A DNA stretch of 64,000 bases from Massilia phyllostachyos (GCF_021044825.1 NZ_JAJNOC010000004.1:186001-250000); one strand, 5' to 3'; numbered from the stretch's first letter, positions 30,078-43,284 are shown. Numbers and translations are program-made. Notes: generated from the sequence alone by a model not told the origin.

Positions 30078-31022
30078 ATGTCCCAACTTATCGAACTGCT
30101 GCAGATTTACGGTGTGCTGATCGTGTTCGGCCTCGTCCTCGTCGAGCAGTTCGGCTTGCCGATTCCCGCCTTTCCGATCCTGGTCGTGGCCGGCGCGCTG
30201 TCGGTCGACGGCGAGCTGATGTGGCAGCTGTGCCTGCTCGCCGCGGTGTGCGCCTGCCTGATCTGTGACCTGTTCTGGTTCCGCGCCGGACGCTTCTACG
30301 GCAAGCGCATCCTGCGGCTGCTGTGCAAAATTTCCCTGTCTCCCGATTCCTGCGTCAACCAGACCGAGGACCGCTTCCGCCGTTTCGGCGCGCGCTCGCT
30401 GCTGGTGTCGAAATTCGTCCCCGGCTTCAACACCATCGCCGCGCCGCTGTCCGGCGCCATCGGCACCGAGGCGCGTCCCTTCCTGCTGTATGCCGTCACC
30501 GGCGCCGCGCTGTGGAGCGGCAGCGGCATCCTGTTGGGCGTGGTGTTCCACGATGGCGTCGAGGAATTGCTCGCGCTGCTGGAAACCATGGGCGGCACCG
30601 CGCTGTCGGTCATCGCCGCGCTGCTGGCCCTGTTCGTCGCCCTCAAGTACATCGAGCGGCGCCGTCACCGCGCCCGCACCGCCATGGCGCGCATCGAGGT
30701 GGGCGAGCTGCTCAGCCTGATCGACGGCGGCCACGACCCCATCATCATCGATGCGCGCAGCCTGACGGCGCAGGGCATCGAGGCGGCGATTCCCGGCGCG
30801 CTGGTGTTCAAGGCCTGTCCGCCGGAGCAGCTGATGGCGACCCTGGACCGCAACCGCCATATCGTCGTCTACTGCAGCTGCCCGAACGACGTCACCGCCG
30901 CCGAGGTGGCGAAACAGTTCCTGGCCAATGGTTTCCACCGTACCCGGCCGCTCAAGGGCGGACTGGATGCCTGGAACGCGCACCACGGCAGTGGCCCGGC
31001 GCTGGATCCGGTCACCTGCTGA
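30078..31022 (+). CDS. DedA-family membrane protein fused to a rhodanese domain
   Basis: 314 aa. Residues 1-190 are a DedA/VTT-type polytopic domain (GLPIPAFPILVVAGAL, the re-entrant motif FRAGRFYGKR, SKFVPGFNTIAAPLSGAIG), a fold linked to lipid carrier flipping and membrane homeostasis. A basic linker (YIERRRHRAR) leads to a cytoplasmic rhodanese domain (210-300) with the active-site loop VVYCSCPNDVT, Cys266 at the catalytic position and Cys268 beside it. An ATG at 30054 would add eight residues; MSQLIELLQIYG is the more natural start. A TACACT a few nt upstream may be a -10 element, implying a very short leader. Confidence 0.88.
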   Translation: MSQLIELLQIYGVLIVFGLVLVEQFGLPIPAFPILVVAGALSVDGELMWQLCLLAAVCACLICDLFWFRAGRFYGKRILRLLCKISLSPDSCVNQTEDRFRRFGARSLLVSKFVPGFNTIAAPLSGAIGTEARPFLLYAVTGAALWSGSGILLGVVFHDGVEELLALLETMGGTALSVIAALLALFVALKYIERRRHRARTAMARIEVGELLSLIDGGHDPIIIDARSLTAQGIEAAIPGALVFKACPPEQLMATLDRNRHIVVYCSCPNDVTAAEVAKQFLANGFHRTRPLKGGLDAWNAHHGSGPALDPVTC

Positions 31023-31090
31023 TGAGGTAGTTCGACTACTTCGTCCGTGGTCGATAGGGTGTTGTAGCGCTGGAGCACGATTTGCGCGCT

Positions 31091-31105
31091 TGTACCTAAA
31101 CTACA
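31091..31105. promoter_or_regulatory. HexR-like dyad upstream of glk
   Basis: TGTACCTAAACTACA: TGTA and TACA arms with a 7-bp AT-rich centre, flanked by T and A (TTGTA-N7-TACAA). It resembles the TGTA-N7-TACA sites of HexR, the RpiR-family repressor of central sugar metabolism that often controls glk. It lies 65-79 bp before the glk start codon. No hexR gene is in the window. Confidence 0.45.
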
Positions 31106-31169
31106 AAAAGAACTTGTAAGAGCACTACGAAGTTTAGTAAGCTTGGTCATCGCTTCCTTCCATGCTGCA

Positions 31170-32186
31170 ATGACCGTCCTCGCCCCCAGCCCCGTTTTCC
31201 TGTCTTCTGCGTTTGCCGACGGCGCGCGCCTGCTCGCCGATATCGGCGGTACCAATGCCCGTTTCGCGCTGGAGACCGCGCCAGGGCGCTTCGAGGCGAT
31301 CGAGGTCCTGGCCTGCAGCGAGCACGCGACCCTGGCCGACGCGATCCGCGCCTACCTGGCCCTGCCCCAAGTCGCCGCGCAGCATGCTGGCATCCGCCAC
31401 GCCGCCATCGCCATCGCCAACCCGGTGGTGGGCGACCAGGTGCGCATGACCAACCACCACTGGGCGTTCTCGATCGAGGCGCTGCGCCGCGAATGCGGCT
31501 TCGCCACCCTGGAAGTGGTGAACGATTTTTCCGCGCTGGCGCGCTCGCTGCCGCACCTTGGAACGCAGAAGCTACAGGTCGGCGGCGGGGCGCCCGTCGC
31601 TGGCGCCACGCTGGGCCTGCTGGGCGCGGGCACCGGCCTGGGCGTCTCCGGCCTGGTCCCCGGCGCCGACGGGCAGTGGACCGCGCTGCGCAGCGAAGGC
31701 GGTCACGTCGGCTTTTCGCCGGTCGACGACACCGAGGTCGCGATCCTGCAATACGCCTGGCGCGAGTTCGAGCACGTCTCCTGCGAGCGCCTGCTGTCGG
31801 GCGCCGGAGTCGAGCTGATCTACCGCGCGCTGGCCGACCGCGCCGGCCGTCCGGGCGAAAGCCTGGCGGCGCCGGAAATCTCGCGCCGCGCATTGAGCGG
31901 CGAATGCGGCCTGTGCGACGCCGTGCTGGAAACCTTCTGCGGCATGCTCGGCACCGCCGCCGGCAACCTGGCGATCACGCTCGGCGCCCAGGGCGGCGTC
32001 TACATCGGCGGCGGCATCGTGCCGCGCCTGGGCGAGCGCTTCCTGGCGTCGAGCTTCCGCCGCCGCTTCGAGCACAAGGGGCGTTTCAGCGCCTACCTGG
32101 CCGGGGTGCCGACCTATGTGATCACGGCCGAGTATCCGGCCTTCCTCGGCGTGTCGGCGATCCTGTCGGAAAAACTGGCCGCCTGA
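31170..32186 (+). CDS. glk: Glucokinase
   Basis: ATP-dependent phosphorylation of glucose to glucose 6-phosphate, feeding the Entner-Doudoroff or pentose phosphate routes. 338 aa of the E. coli-type glucokinase family: [17 protein letters not shown] (phosphate-binding motif), [15 protein letters not shown] (catalytic Asp), [17 protein letters not shown] and the end of the fold at [12 protein letters not shown] with FEHKGRF. An in-frame TTG at 31143 would add nine residues, but family N-termini match the ATG at 31170; neither has a good Shine-Dalgarno. Confidence 0.95.
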   Translation: MTVLAPSPVFLSSAFADGARLLADIGGTNARFALETAPGRFEAIEVLACSEHATLADAIRAYLALPQVAAQHAGIRHAAIAIANPVVGDQVRMTNHHWAFSIEALRRECGFATLEVVNDFSALARSLPHLGTQKLQVGGGAPVAGATLGLLGAGTGLGVSGLVPGADGQWTALRSEGGHVGFSPVDDTEVAILQYAWREFEHVSCERLLSGAGVELIYRALADRAGRPGESLAAPEISRRALSGECGLCDAVLETFCGMLGTAAGNLAITLGAQGGVYIGGGIVPRLGERFLASSFRRRFEHKGRFSAYLAGVPTYVITAEYPAFLGVSAILSEKLAA

Positions 32187-32571
32187 GAGGAGCCAGGCCG
32201 AATCGGGCTGCGGGCGGCCCATTTGCGGCGGGATTTGACGACAATCCTGCTTCCCGAGGGGCGGGCCTTGTCCTTTTCCGTGTTTTATCGGTTACAATGC
32301 CCTCCAGTTGCTTGAGACGCCCCGCCGTATTACCTGCGAACCAGCGTTTCGCCGAAACACCAACAGAGCCGTGGCGCGCTTGGAACCTGGAACAGGTTCT
32401 CGGCCCGCCGCCAAAATCAGCCCGGCTTATCCAGGCCCGGGCCCCGGATTCCAGCATTTGCGCAGCACCTTCGCACCGCCGCCCCCGGCCGCGCCTGCAT
32501 CCGCGATGGCATCCGCATTGACGGTTTAACTTGAATTGATTCTTGCATTCTGAGCGTGACGACACCGCGAT
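32187..32571 (+). other. 385-bp spacer: scpB promoter and long leader
   Basis: No credible gene. A promoter-like TTGTCC (32268-32273), 19-nt spacer, TACAAT (32293-32298) predicts a leader of about 265 nt for scpB. Within it GAACCTG-GAA-CAGGTTC (32383-32399) is a perfect 7-bp hairpin with a 3-nt loop. I recognise no riboswitch consensus. Confidence 0.45.
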
Positions 32572-33328
<757 letters not shown>

Positions 33329-33342
<14 letters not shown>

Positions 33343-35248
33343 ACCGAACGACACCCTGCCCGTGGACGCCGACGCCGCTCCCGCCAAGCCGAAGCGCACC
33401 CGCAAGCCGGCGGCGCCGAAGGAAGCCGCCGCCGAAGTACCCGCCGCGACCGAAGCCGCCGCCAAGCCCAAGCGCACCCGCAAGGCCGCCGCCGCGCCTG
33501 CCGAGAGCGCTCCGGTGAGCGAAGCCGCCCCTGCCGAGGAAGCCAAGCCGGCGCCGAAGGCGCGCAAGCCGCGCGCCGCCAAGGCCGCCGCGGACGAGGC
33601 GCAGCCCGCTGCCGCCCCGGTTGCCGCCGAGGCCGCTCCTGCCGAAGCGGAAGCACGTCCGGAAGGCGACGCCCGCAAGCCGCGCGGCCCGCGCCAGATG
33701 CGCGAAAAACGCCAGGAACGCGAAGCGCGCCAGATGGAGCAGCGCGCCGCCAATCCGGAAGCCGCTCCTGAAGCGCCTGCCGACACCGCAGCCGCCGAGG
33801 CCGGCCAGGCCCAGATCGAGGGCAAGCGCGAAGGCCGCGGCCGCCAGCAGCAGAAGATCCGGGGCCAGCAGAGCGGCCGTCCGCAGCAGAACGCCCAGCC
33901 GGGCCAGCAGCCGCAGGGCGGCAAGCAGCAGGGCAAACAGCCGGGCAAGCAGGGCAAGCCGCAGGGCAAGGGCGGCAAGGGCAATGAAGCCGATGCCGTG
34001 TTCTCCTTCGTCACCTCGGACGCTTTCGACGCCAATGAAGGCGGCCGCGGCCAGCAGCAATCCAAGCCGGTGCGCCGCGACCTGACCGCCGACGACGACG
34101 CGCCGAAGCTGCACAAGGTGCTGGCCGAGGCCGGCCTGGGCTCGCGCCGCGACATGGAAGACCTGATCGTCGCCGGCCGCGTGTCGGTGAACGGCGAGCC
34201 GGCCCACATCGGCCAGCGCATCCTGCCGACCGACGCGGTCCGCATCAACGGCAAGCTGATCCAGCGCCGCGTGAACAACAGCAAGCCGCCGCGCGTGCTG
34301 GTGTACCACAAGCCGGCCGGCGAGATCGTCAGCCACGACGATCCGGAAGGCCGTCCGTCGGTGTTCGACCGCCTGCCCACCATGAAGACCGGCAAGTGGC
34401 TGGCCGTCGGCCGCCTCGACTTCAATACCGAGGGCCTGCTGCTGTTCACGACCTCGGGCGACCTGGCCAACCGGCTGATGCACCCGCGCTACAACATCGA
34501 CCGCGAATACGCGGTGCGCACCCTGGGCGAACTGGAAGAAGGCATGCGCCAGAAGCTGCTCGCCGGCGTCGAGCTGGACGATGGCCTGGCCTCGTTCTCG
34601 AAGGTGCAGGACGGCGGCGGCGAAGGCATCAACAAGTGGTATCGCGTGGTGATCGGCGAAGGCCGCAACCGCGAGGTGCGCCGCATGTTCGAGGCCGTCG
34701 GCCTGACCGTCTCGCGCCTGATCCGCACCCGCTACGGCGCCATGACCCTGCCGACCGGCCTCAAGCGTGGTCGCTGGGAAGAGCTGCAGGACAACGATGT
34801 GCGCGCGCTGATGGCGGCCTTCGGCGTCGAGAAGAAGGGCGGCGCGCTGGAGCAGGGCAAGGCCAAGGGCGGCAAGGGCGCCAAGGGCCAGGCGCCGCAG
34901 CCAAACCGCGCCGACGGCAACCGCATCGACCGCGCCGACGCCAACCGCAACGTCGACCCCTTCGGCCCGCCGGTGGTGCGGGTCGGAACCAGCCGTCCGC
35001 AGGGTTTGCCGGGCATGCCGGCCGGCCGTCCGCAGGGACAGGGCGCGCAGGGTGGCAAGGGCAAGGGCCGCGGCAACGGTGGCGGCAATGCGGGCGGCTT
35101 CGGCGGCGGCAAGCAGAGCAGCCGTCCGAAGCAGCCGGATCCGCTGCAGACCACCTTCGGCTTCGCCGGCACCGGCGGCGGCCGTCGCGGCGGCCAGGGT
35201 CCGCGCGGTTCCGAGCACGGCCTGCCGCGCCGCGGCCGCCGCGGCTGA
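33329..35248 (+). CDS. rluB: 23S rRNA pseudouridine synthase of the RluB/RsuA family, with long low-complexity ends
   Basis: Isomerises a uridine of 23S rRNA (U2605 in E. coli for RluB). The 639-aa chain has three parts: residues 1-250, Lys/Ala/Pro/Glu-rich with KPKRTRK repeats and a Gln/Gly/Lys run; an S4 RNA-binding domain ([34 protein letters not shown]) near 257-320; and the synthase domain with [13 protein letters not shown], catalytic Asp364, and [15 protein letters not shown]-terminal Gly/Arg/Gln-rich tail of about 120 residues follows. E. coli RluB is about half this length. The frame opens further upstream, but MNPTEPND inside the end of scpB is the plausible start. Confidence 0.93.
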
Positions 35249-35260
35249 GTTTGTACCAGC

Positions 35261-35286
35261 CGGCGCGACTTTTTTTCGTCGCGCCG
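35261..35286. other. 9-bp hairpin with a T7 loop after rluB
   Basis: CGGCGCGAC (35261-35269) and GTCGCGCCG (35278-35286) enclose TTTTTTTC. The T-run sits in the loop, so it is not a canonical terminator; it may still end or protect rluB mRNA. It is 12 nt after the stop. Confidence 0.45.
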
Positions 35287-35379
35287 TTCGCGCCATGCTG
35301 CAATGCCGTAGAATGGCGGCCATAGCCCTTATGGTAATCCTGCTAACTGTTGTTTACTTGTCATTTCTACTCACGGCGA

Positions 35380-35408
35380 TTGCGAGAGAAGCGGGATCAC
35401 TGTATAAT
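35380..35408 (+). promoter_or_regulatory. Strong promoter of the rimP-nusA-infB operon
   Basis: TTGCGA (35380-35385), 17-nt spacer, perfect TATAAT (35403-35408). Transcription should begin near 35415, giving a leader of about 130 nt before rimP. Confidence 0.82.
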
Positions 35409-35486
35409 TTGCAGCCTAATCAAAGTTCTTCCCAAAGTTTTCTTGGCGCAAGTGCTTTCATCTGGTTGGGTTGTGAATACAAAAAG

Positions 35487-35511
35487 ATGGGCAGATGCCC
35501 ATTTTTTTTTT
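35487..35511 (+). terminator. Intrinsic terminator inside the rimP-nusA-infB leader
   Basis: ATGGGC (35487-35492), loop AGAT, GCCCAT (35497-35502), followed by ten consecutive T (35502-35511). It lies between the promoter at 35380-35408 and the rimP start at 35545, so most transcripts could stop after about 95 nt unless read-through is allowed. NusA, encoded downstream, is itself a termination factor that stimulates hairpin terminators, so autoregulation is plausible (inference). Confidence 0.82.
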
Positions 35512-35544
35512 GGAAAATCGTTTTGAAGCACCTGGAGAAGCGTC

Positions 35545-37595
<2,051 letters not shown>

Positions 37596-37641
37596 TTTGC
37601 AAATCTTTATCATCTCTGCGACACATAGAAAAGAGGACTGA

Positions 37642-40494
37642 ATGGCGAGTAACAACGTAGCCCAATTTGCCACCGAACTGAAGATGCCTGCAGACCTGCT
37701 GCTGACACAGCTGCGCTCGGCCGGCGTCGAAAAAAGTTCGACGTCAGATCCCTTGTCAAAAGATGATAAGGACAAGCTGCTGAACCACCTGCGCCGTACC
37801 CACGGCGCCGCCGAAAGCGGTGAGAAGAAGAAGATCACGGTGACCCGCAAGGAAACCACCGAGATCAAGCAGGCTGACTCGAGCGGCAAATCGCGCACCA
37901 TCCAGGTCGAAGTCCGCAAGAAGCGCACCTTCGTGCAGCGCGACGACCTGGTCACCACCCCGAAAGTGGAAGCCGCACCCGTCGTCGACGCCGCCGAACA
38001 GGCGCGCCGCGAGGAAGACGCACGCCGCCAGGCCGAGCTGATCGCCCGCCAGGAAGCCGACCTGCGCGAGAAGCAGGAACGCCTGGCCAAGCTCGAAGCG
38101 GAAGAGGCTGCGCAAGCCAAGGCCGCCGAAGAGCAAGCCAAGCGCGACGCCGCCGAGAAATCGAAGCGCGAAGCCGCCGAAGCCGCTGCCGCCGCGAAAG
38201 CGGCCGCCAGCGCCAAGGCGCCTGCCGCGCCGGCCTCGGCTGCTGCCGAAGAAGCGGCCCAGGCCGCCGCCGCGGAAGCCAAGAAGCGCGCCGAGGAAGC
38301 CGCCAAGGAAGCCGCCGAACGTGCTGCCGCGACCGAGCGCGCACGCAAGGCCGTGGCCGACGAAGTGGCCCAGATCAAGCTCATGATGAGCCAGCCGCGC
38401 CGCGTCATCAAGGCGCCGGAACCGGTCGCCAAGCCTGCTGCTCCGGCAGCACCGGCGGGCACCCTGCACAAGCCGGCGGCAAGCGCCGACAAGAAGCCGG
38501 GCGACGCCAAACCGGGCGACAAGAAGCCGGGCGACAAGAAGTCGATCAAGTCGGCGAATGTCTCCTCGACCTGGTCGGACGACGCCAAGAAGCGCGGCGC
38601 GCCGGGCGGCGGCAAGGGCCGTGGCGCGGGCGCCCCGACCGGTGGCCGTGACGGCTGGCGCAGTGGCGGCCGCAGCGGCGGACGCCGTTCGCACAACGAG
38701 GACCGCGAGACCAACTTCCAGGCCCCGACCGAGGCGATCGTCAAGGACGTGCACGTGCCGGAAACCATCACCGTCGCCGAACTGGCGCACAAGATGTCGG
38801 TGAAGGCGTCGGAAGTCATCAAGCAGCTGATGAAGCTGGGCCAGATGTGCACCATCAACCAGGTGCTGGACCAGGAAACCGCGATGATTCTCGTGGAAGA
38901 AATGGGCCACAAGGCGTTCGCGGCTGCAGAGGACGATCCGGAGGCGCTGCTGGCCGACCAGGGCGCCCACGCCGAGTTCGAAGCGACCTCGCGTGCGCCG
39001 GTGGTGACCGTCATGGGTCACGTCGACCACGGTAAAACTTCGCTGCTGGACTACATCCGCCGTGCGAAGGTTGCTGCGGGCGAAGCCGGCGGCATTACCC
39101 AGCACATCGGCGCATACCACGTGGACACCCCGCGCGGCATGATCACCTTCCTGGATACCCCGGGTCACGAGGCGTTCACCGCCATGCGTGCCCGCGGCGC
39201 GAAAGCGACCGACATCGTCATCCTGGTGGTGGCGGCGGACGACGGCGTGATGCCGCAGACCAAGGAAGCGATCGCCCACGCGAAAGCCGCCGGTGTGCCG
39301 CTCGTCGTGGCGATCAACAAGATCGACAAGCCGGGCGCGAATGCCGACCGTGTGACCCAGGAACTGGTCGCCGAAGGCGTGGTGCCGGAAGAATACGGCG
39401 GCGATTCGCCGTTCGTTCCGGTGTCCGCGAAGATCGGTACCGGCATCGACGACCTGCTCGAGCAAGTGCTGCTGCAGGCCGAGGTGCTGGAACTGACCGC
39501 CCCGACCGAAGCCCCGGCCCGTGGCCTGGTGGTCGAAGCGCGCCTGGACAAGGGCAAGGGCCCGGTCGCGACGATCCTGGTGCAGTCGGGTACCCTGAAG
39601 CGCGGCGACGTCGTGCTGGCGGGTTCGTCCTTCGGCCGCGTCCGGGCGATGCTGGACGAGAACGGCAAGCCGGTCACCACCGCGGGTCCGTCGATCCCGG
39701 TCGAGATCCAGGGCCTGACCGAGGTGCCGAGCGCCGGTGAAGAAGTGATGGTGATGGCCGACGAGCGCAAGGCGCGTGAAATCGCCCTGTTCCGTCAAGG
39801 TAAGTTCCGCGACGTCAAACTGGCGAAGCAGCAGGCCGCCAAGCTGGAGAACATGTTCGACCAGATGGCCGAAGGCGAAGTCAAGAACCTGCCGCTCATC
39901 GTCAAGACCGACGTGCAGGGTTCGCAGGAAGCGCTGGTCGGTTCGCTGCAGAAGCTGTCGACCTCGGAAGTGCGGGTCCAGATCGTCCACGCGGCGGTCG
40001 GCGGCATCACCGAGTCGGACGTCAACCTGGCGGTCGCTTCGAAAGCGGTCATCATCGGCTTCAACGCCCGTGCCGACGGCCAGGCGCGCAAGCTGGCGGA
40101 AGCCAACGGCGTCGATATCCGTTACTACAGCATCATTTACGATGCGATCGACGAGATCAAGACCGCACTGTCGGGCATGCTGGCGCCGGAGAAGCGCGAG
40201 ACCATCACCGGCCAGGTCGAGATTCGCCAGGTCATCCTGGTCTCGAAGGTCGGCGCGATCGCGGGCTGCCTGGTCACCGATGGCGTGGTCAAGCGTACCT
40301 CGTCGGTTCGCCTGCTGCGCAACAACATCGTCGTGTGGACCGGCGAGATCGACTCGCTCAAGCGCTTCAAGGACGACGCGAAGGAAGTCCGCGCCGGTCT
40401 GGAATGCGGCCTGTCGCTGAAGAACATGAACGAAATCCAGGTCGGCGACGTCCTGGAAGTGTTCGAAGTCACCGAAGTGGCGCGTACGCTGTAA
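37642..40494 (+). CDS. infB: Translation initiation factor IF-2
   Basis: GTPase that places fMet-tRNA in the ribosomal P site. 950 aa. N-terminal IF2-N domain ([25 protein letters not shown]), a long charged Ala/Lys/Glu region (residues 100-330) with heptad-like [13 protein letters not shown] stretches, a second IF2-N motif ([27 protein letters not shown]), then the G domain: GHVDHGKT at 459-466, [16 protein letters not shown]. Domains II-IV end with the C2 domain. AGAGGA precedes the ATG; 46 nt separate it from nusA. Confidence 0.98.
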   Translation: MASNNVAQFATELKMPADLLLTQLRSAGVEKSSTSDPLSKDDKDKLLNHLRRTHGAAESGEKKKITVTRKETTEIKQADSSGKSRTIQVEVRKKRTFVQRDDLVTTPKVEAAPVVDAAEQARREEDARRQAELIARQEADLREKQERLAKLEAEEAAQAKAAEEQAKRDAAEKSKREAAEAAAAAKAAASAKAPAAPASAAAEEAAQAAAAEAKKRAEEAAKEAAERAAATERARKAVADEVAQIKLMMSQPRRVIKAPEPVAKPAAPAAPAGTLHKPAASADKKPGDAKPGDKKPGDKKSIKSANVSSTWSDDAKKRGAPGGGKGRGAGAPTGGRDGWRSGGRSGGRRSHNEDRETNFQAPTEAIVKDVHVPETITVAELAHKMSVKASEVIKQLMKLGQMCTINQVLDQETAMILVEEMGHKAFAAAEDDPEALLADQGAHAEFEATSRAPVVTVMGHVDHGKTSLLDYIRRAKVAAGEAGGITQHIGAYHVDTPRGMITFLDTPGHEAFTAMRARGAKATDIVILVVAADDGVMPQTKEAIAHAKAAGVPLVVAINKIDKPGANADRVTQELVAEGVVPEEYGGDSPFVPVSAKIGTGIDDLLEQVLLQAEVLELTAPTEAPARGLVVEARLDKGKGPVATILVQSGTLKRGDVVLAGSSFGRVRAMLDENGKPVTTAGPSIPVEIQGLTEVPSAGEEVMVMADERKAREIALFRQGKFRDVKLAKQQAAKLENMFDQMAEGEVKNLPLIVKTDVQGSQEALVGSLQKLSTSEVRVQIVHAAVGGITESDVNLAVASKAVIIGFNARADGQARKLAEANGVDIRYYSIIYDAIDEIKTALSGMLAPEKRETITGQVEIRQVILVSKVGAIAGCLVTDGVVKRTSSVRLLRNNIVVWTGEIDSLKRFKDDAKEVRAGLECGLSLKNMNEIQVGDVLEVFEVTEVARTL

Positions 40495-40517
40495 TTCCGG
40501 CAGGAGGCGTACCATGG

Positions 40518-40567
40518 GGGCCAGGACGCTTCGCGGCGAATGCCGCGAGGGGCCTGGCCCTTGTTTT
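40518..40567 (+). terminator. Terminator after infB
   Basis: Outer stem GGGCCAGG (40518-40525) with CCTGGCCC (40553-40560), inner stem CGCGGC-GAAT-GCCGCG (40532-40547), then TTGTTTT. It closes the rimP-nusA-infB unit ahead of rbfA. Confidence 0.82.
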
Positions 40568-40613
40568 ATTGGATGAGTTACGTTTCAAGGCTTTTGGCCC
40601 GCTCCCTCTGAAT

Positions 40614-40717
40614 CGTCGTACCGGCGAAGGCCGGTACCCAATTTCGTCGATCAGCCATTAGCCTCGAACGTAGACGGTACGCACGCAAAATTGGATCCCG
40701 GCCTGTGCCGGGATGAC
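40614..40717. repeat. Dispersed double-hairpin intergenic repeat (about 104 bp)
   Basis: Left element CGTCGTACCGGCGAAGGCCGGTACCCAATTT-like (40614-40644) and right element AAATTGGATCCCGGCCTGTGCCGGGATGACG-like (40688-40717) are each hairpins and are inverted copies of one another. The CGTCRTNCCNGCGAAGGC...NGGAATCCA pattern is a familiar proteobacterial intergenic repeat class. It lies between infB and rbfA. Confidence 0.75.
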
Positions 40718-40790
40718 GGTGCGAAGTGTGTTGGATGAAGTGAATGCCAACACAGCACACACATCACAAGAACAATACACCAGCAACATC

Positions 40791-41201
40791 ATGGCAAAAC
40801 ACAGCAAAAGCATCCCCCAGCGCGGCCTGCGCGTCGCCGACCAGATCCAGAAAGACCTGTCGGAACTGATCGCCTTCGAACTCAAGGACCCGCGCGTCGG
40901 CATGGTCACCATCAGCGAAGTCAAGCTGACCCCCGACTACGCCCACGCCAAGGTCTACTTCACCCTGCTGAAGGACAGCCCGGAAGAGGTCAAGCAGACC
41001 CTGGACGGCCTGTCGAAAGCGGCCGGCTACCTGCGCAACCTGCTCGGCAAGCGCCTGCACATCCACACCTTGCCGCAGCTGCACTTCGTGCACGACACCT
41101 CGACCACCCGCGGCCTCGCGATGTCGGCGCTGATCGACCAGGCCAACGCGGTCCGTGCAGCCGATTTCGGCCAGGACGACGAAGCGTCGGACAAAGAGTG
41201 A
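40791..41201 (+). CDS. rbfA: 30S ribosome-binding factor A
   Basis: Assists late 30S maturation and cold adaptation by binding near the 5' helix of 16S rRNA. 136 aa from the ATG at 40791 ([27 protein letters not shown]); the frame is open upstream, but that part is the intergenic repeat. Core KH-like motifs [24 protein letters not shown] and [11 protein letters not shown] are present. No clear Shine-Dalgarno. Its TGA overlaps the GTG of truB. Confidence 0.95.
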   Translation: MAKHSKSIPQRGLRVADQIQKDLSELIAFELKDPRVGMVTISEVKLTPDYAHAKVYFTLLKDSPEEVKQTLDGLSKAAGYLRNLLGKRLHIHTLPQLHFVHDTSTTRGLAMSALIDQANAVRAADFGQDDEASDKE

Positions 41202-42115
41202 ACCGCGCCGTCAAGAAGCCGCGCGACCTGGTGGATGGGGTCCTGCTGCTGGATAAACCCGTCGGCCTGTCCTCGAACGACGCACTGATGAAGGCCAAGC
41301 GCGTGTTCAATGCGAAGAAGGCCGGCCACACTGGCACCCTGGATCCCTTCGCCACCGGCTTGCTGCCGCTGTGCTTCGGGGAAGCGACCAAGTTTTCGCA
41401 GGATTTGCTGGAGGCGGACAAGACCTACGAGGCGACGGTCCACCTCGGCATCATGACCACCACCGGCGACACCGAAGGCGAGACCATCGAAGAGCGCACC
41501 GTCGACGTGACGCGCGAGGCGATCGAGGCGGCGCTGGCGCGTTTCCGCGGTCTCATCTTCCAGGTCCCGCCCATGTATTCCGCGCTCAAGCGCGACGGCA
41601 AGGCCTTGTACGAATACGCGCGCGAAGGCGTCACGCTCGAGCGCGAAGCGCGTCCGGTGACCATTCACGGCCTGTCGCTGATCGACTACAGCGCGCCTTT
41701 CCTGAAGATCCTGGTGACCTGCAGCAAGGGGACCTACGTGCGCGTGCTGGGCGAGGACATCGGCGCCGCGCTCGGCTGCGGCGCCCACCTGAACGCGCTG
41801 CGCCGGGTGCAGGTCGGCAGCCTGACGACGGAACGCATGATCACGCTGGAAGACCTGCAGGCCCATCCCGACCCGCTGTCGCTGCTGGGGCCGGTCGATG
41901 CGCTGCTGTCGAGCTTCCCGCCGATCGAACTGAGCCCGGACCTGGCCGGACGCTTCCTGAATGGCCAGCGTCTGGCGCTGGGCAAGGAAGCGGTCGTGGT
42001 GCCGGCGCAACTCGGCCGGGTCCGCGTGTATTGCGAAGGAAAGTTGCTTGGGACGGCGAACTTGCAGGAATACGCGATCCTGGCGCCGGAGCGACTGATC
42101 GCCGCCGGCAGATGA
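41198..42115 (+). CDS. truB: tRNA pseudouridine-55 synthase TruB
   Basis: Makes the T-loop pseudouridine 55 in tRNAs. 305 aa; catalytic Asp49 in [15 protein letters not shown], followed by the TruB motifs [17 protein letters not shown] and [21 protein letters not shown], and a C-terminal PUA-like domain. Starts with GTG at 41198, four nt overlapping rbfA, so translation is probably coupled. Confidence 0.96.
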   Translation: MNRAVKKPRDLVDGVLLLDKPVGLSSNDALMKAKRVFNAKKAGHTGTLDPFATGLLPLCFGEATKFSQDLLEADKTYEATVHLGIMTTTGDTEGETIEERTVDVTREAIEAALARFRGLIFQVPPMYSALKRDGKALYEYAREGVTLEREARPVTIHGLSLIDYSAPFLKILVTCSKGTYVRVLGEDIGAALGCGAHLNALRRVQVGSLTTERMITLEDLQAHPDPLSLLGPVDALLSSFPPIELSPDLAGRFLNGQRLALGKEAVVVPAQLGRVRVYCEGKLLGTANLQEYAILAPERLIAAGR

Positions 42116-42120
42116 TACCA

Positions 42121-42155
42121 CGCCGCTGTCCGCACGACGCTGCTGGACAGCGGCG
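42121..42155 (+). terminator. 11-bp hairpin after truB, possible terminator
   Basis: CGCCGCTGTCC (42121-42131) pairs with GGACAGCGGCG (42145-42155) across 13 nt, six nt after the truB stop. No T-run follows, so termination is uncertain. Confidence 0.45.
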
Positions 42156-42261
42156 CCGTGTCCGCGGACGCGGCGCCGGCCCGATGGGACTGGTTTTTCC
42201 TGGTAGGACTTAACTGGCATGCCTTTTGCAGATACGGGAATTCCTTATTTTGGAGATTCCC

Positions 42262-43284
42262 ATGCCTCAGCTTTTCATGCGTACCGCCTTGTCGTTGGCC
42301 TTCCTCTTGAGCACGTCCGGCACGCTTCATGCCGCCACCGAACGCGACCGGGTGGTCGACGAAACACTGTCCCAGCTTAAGGCGCAGTACGTCCATCCCG
42401 CTACTTATCCCGCCATCGAACAACATGTACGCAAGCACCAGGAAGCGGGCGATTACACCAGCGCGGTGAGCGAGGAAGAGTTCGCGCGGCTCCTGACCGC
42501 GCATATGCAGGAAATCAGCCATGACAAGCACATGCGCCTGAAGTTCCAGCCAGACGTACGCAGTTTGCGCCCGTCAGCCAATGCCAGCACGCCGGCGAAG
42601 CGCGCGCTCGAGCGGCGCGAGAATTATGGCTTGCAAAAAGTCGAAATCCTGCCCGGCAATGTGGGATACATCGATATCGTCAAGTTCCACGATACCGCCG
42701 AAGGCGCCAGGGAGACCATCGGCGCGGCCATGGGCTTCGTCGCGCATACCGACGCCCTGATCATCGACCTGCGGAACAACCGCGGCGGCGGGGAAGCAAT
42801 GCAGTTGTTGACGAGTTATTTTTTCAAGCATCAGTTCACCGTCATGGAACTGCATTACCGCCATGATGGGATCTACAAGGCGCGCACCCTGGCCCGCATC
42901 CCCGGCAAGCGTTACCTGGACAAGCCGGTCTACCTGCTGACGTCCGACCGTACCTTCTCGGCGGGCGAAGCGTTTTCGTATGCGATGAAAAGCCTAAAGC
43001 GCGCAACCCTGGTCGGCGCCACGACGCGGGGTGGGGGCAATCCGATCACCATGTTTCCGCTGCGCAGGGACTACCTGCTGTCGGTGCCCACCGGCGTCTC
43101 CGTCAGCCCCGTCGATGGCGGTAGCTGGGAAGGCGTGGGCGTCCAACCCGACGTCGCAGTGGACGAAGCATCGGCCCTCGACGTCGCGCACCGGCAAGCC
43201 CTGCAAACCTTGCATCAGCGTAGCAAGGACGAGACAGTGAGGGCGAGTCTGGAAAAACATATTGCAGCGCTCGAGCGGCGCTGA
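42262..43284 (+). CDS. Secreted S41-family (C-terminal-processing-type) peptidase
   Basis: 340 aa from the ATG at 42262, which has GGAGA 6-7 nt upstream; a TTG at 42226 would add 12 residues and weaken the signal peptide. The signal peptide MPQLFMRTALSLAFLLSTSGTLHA ends before ATERD. An N-terminal helical cap (Peptidase_S41_N-like) is followed by the TSPc fold: GNVGYIDIVKF, ALIIDLRNNRGGGEAMQLL, and SDRTFSAGEAFSYA with the nucleophile Ser233. No PDZ domain is seen. Substrate unknown; probably periplasmic or exported. Monocistronic in appearance. Confidence 0.87.
   Translation: MPQLFMRTALSLAFLLSTSGTLHAATERDRVVDETLSQLKAQYVHPATYPAIEQHVRKHQEAGDYTSAVSEEEFARLLTAHMQEISHDKHMRLKFQPDVRSLRPSANASTPAKRALERRENYGLQKVEILPGNVGYIDIVKFHDTAEGARETIGAAMGFVAHTDALIIDLRNNRGGGEAMQLLTSYFFKHQFTVMELHYRHDGIYKARTLARIPGKRYLDKPVYLLTSDRTFSAGEAFSYAMKSLKRATLVGATTRGGGNPITMFPLRRDYLLSVPTGVSVSPVDGGSWEGVGVQPDVAVDEASALDVAHRQALQTLHQRSKDETVRASLEKHIAALERR

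Noticed and set aside
31143..31169. TTG start for glk adding nine residues
   Set aside because: The extra residues are not family-like and no ribosome site supports it; the ATG at 31170 gives the usual glucokinase N-terminus.
35409..35544. metY-like initiator tRNA ahead of rimP, as in E. coli
   Set aside because: No cloverleaf, T-loop consensus or CCA end is present in this AT-rich leader.
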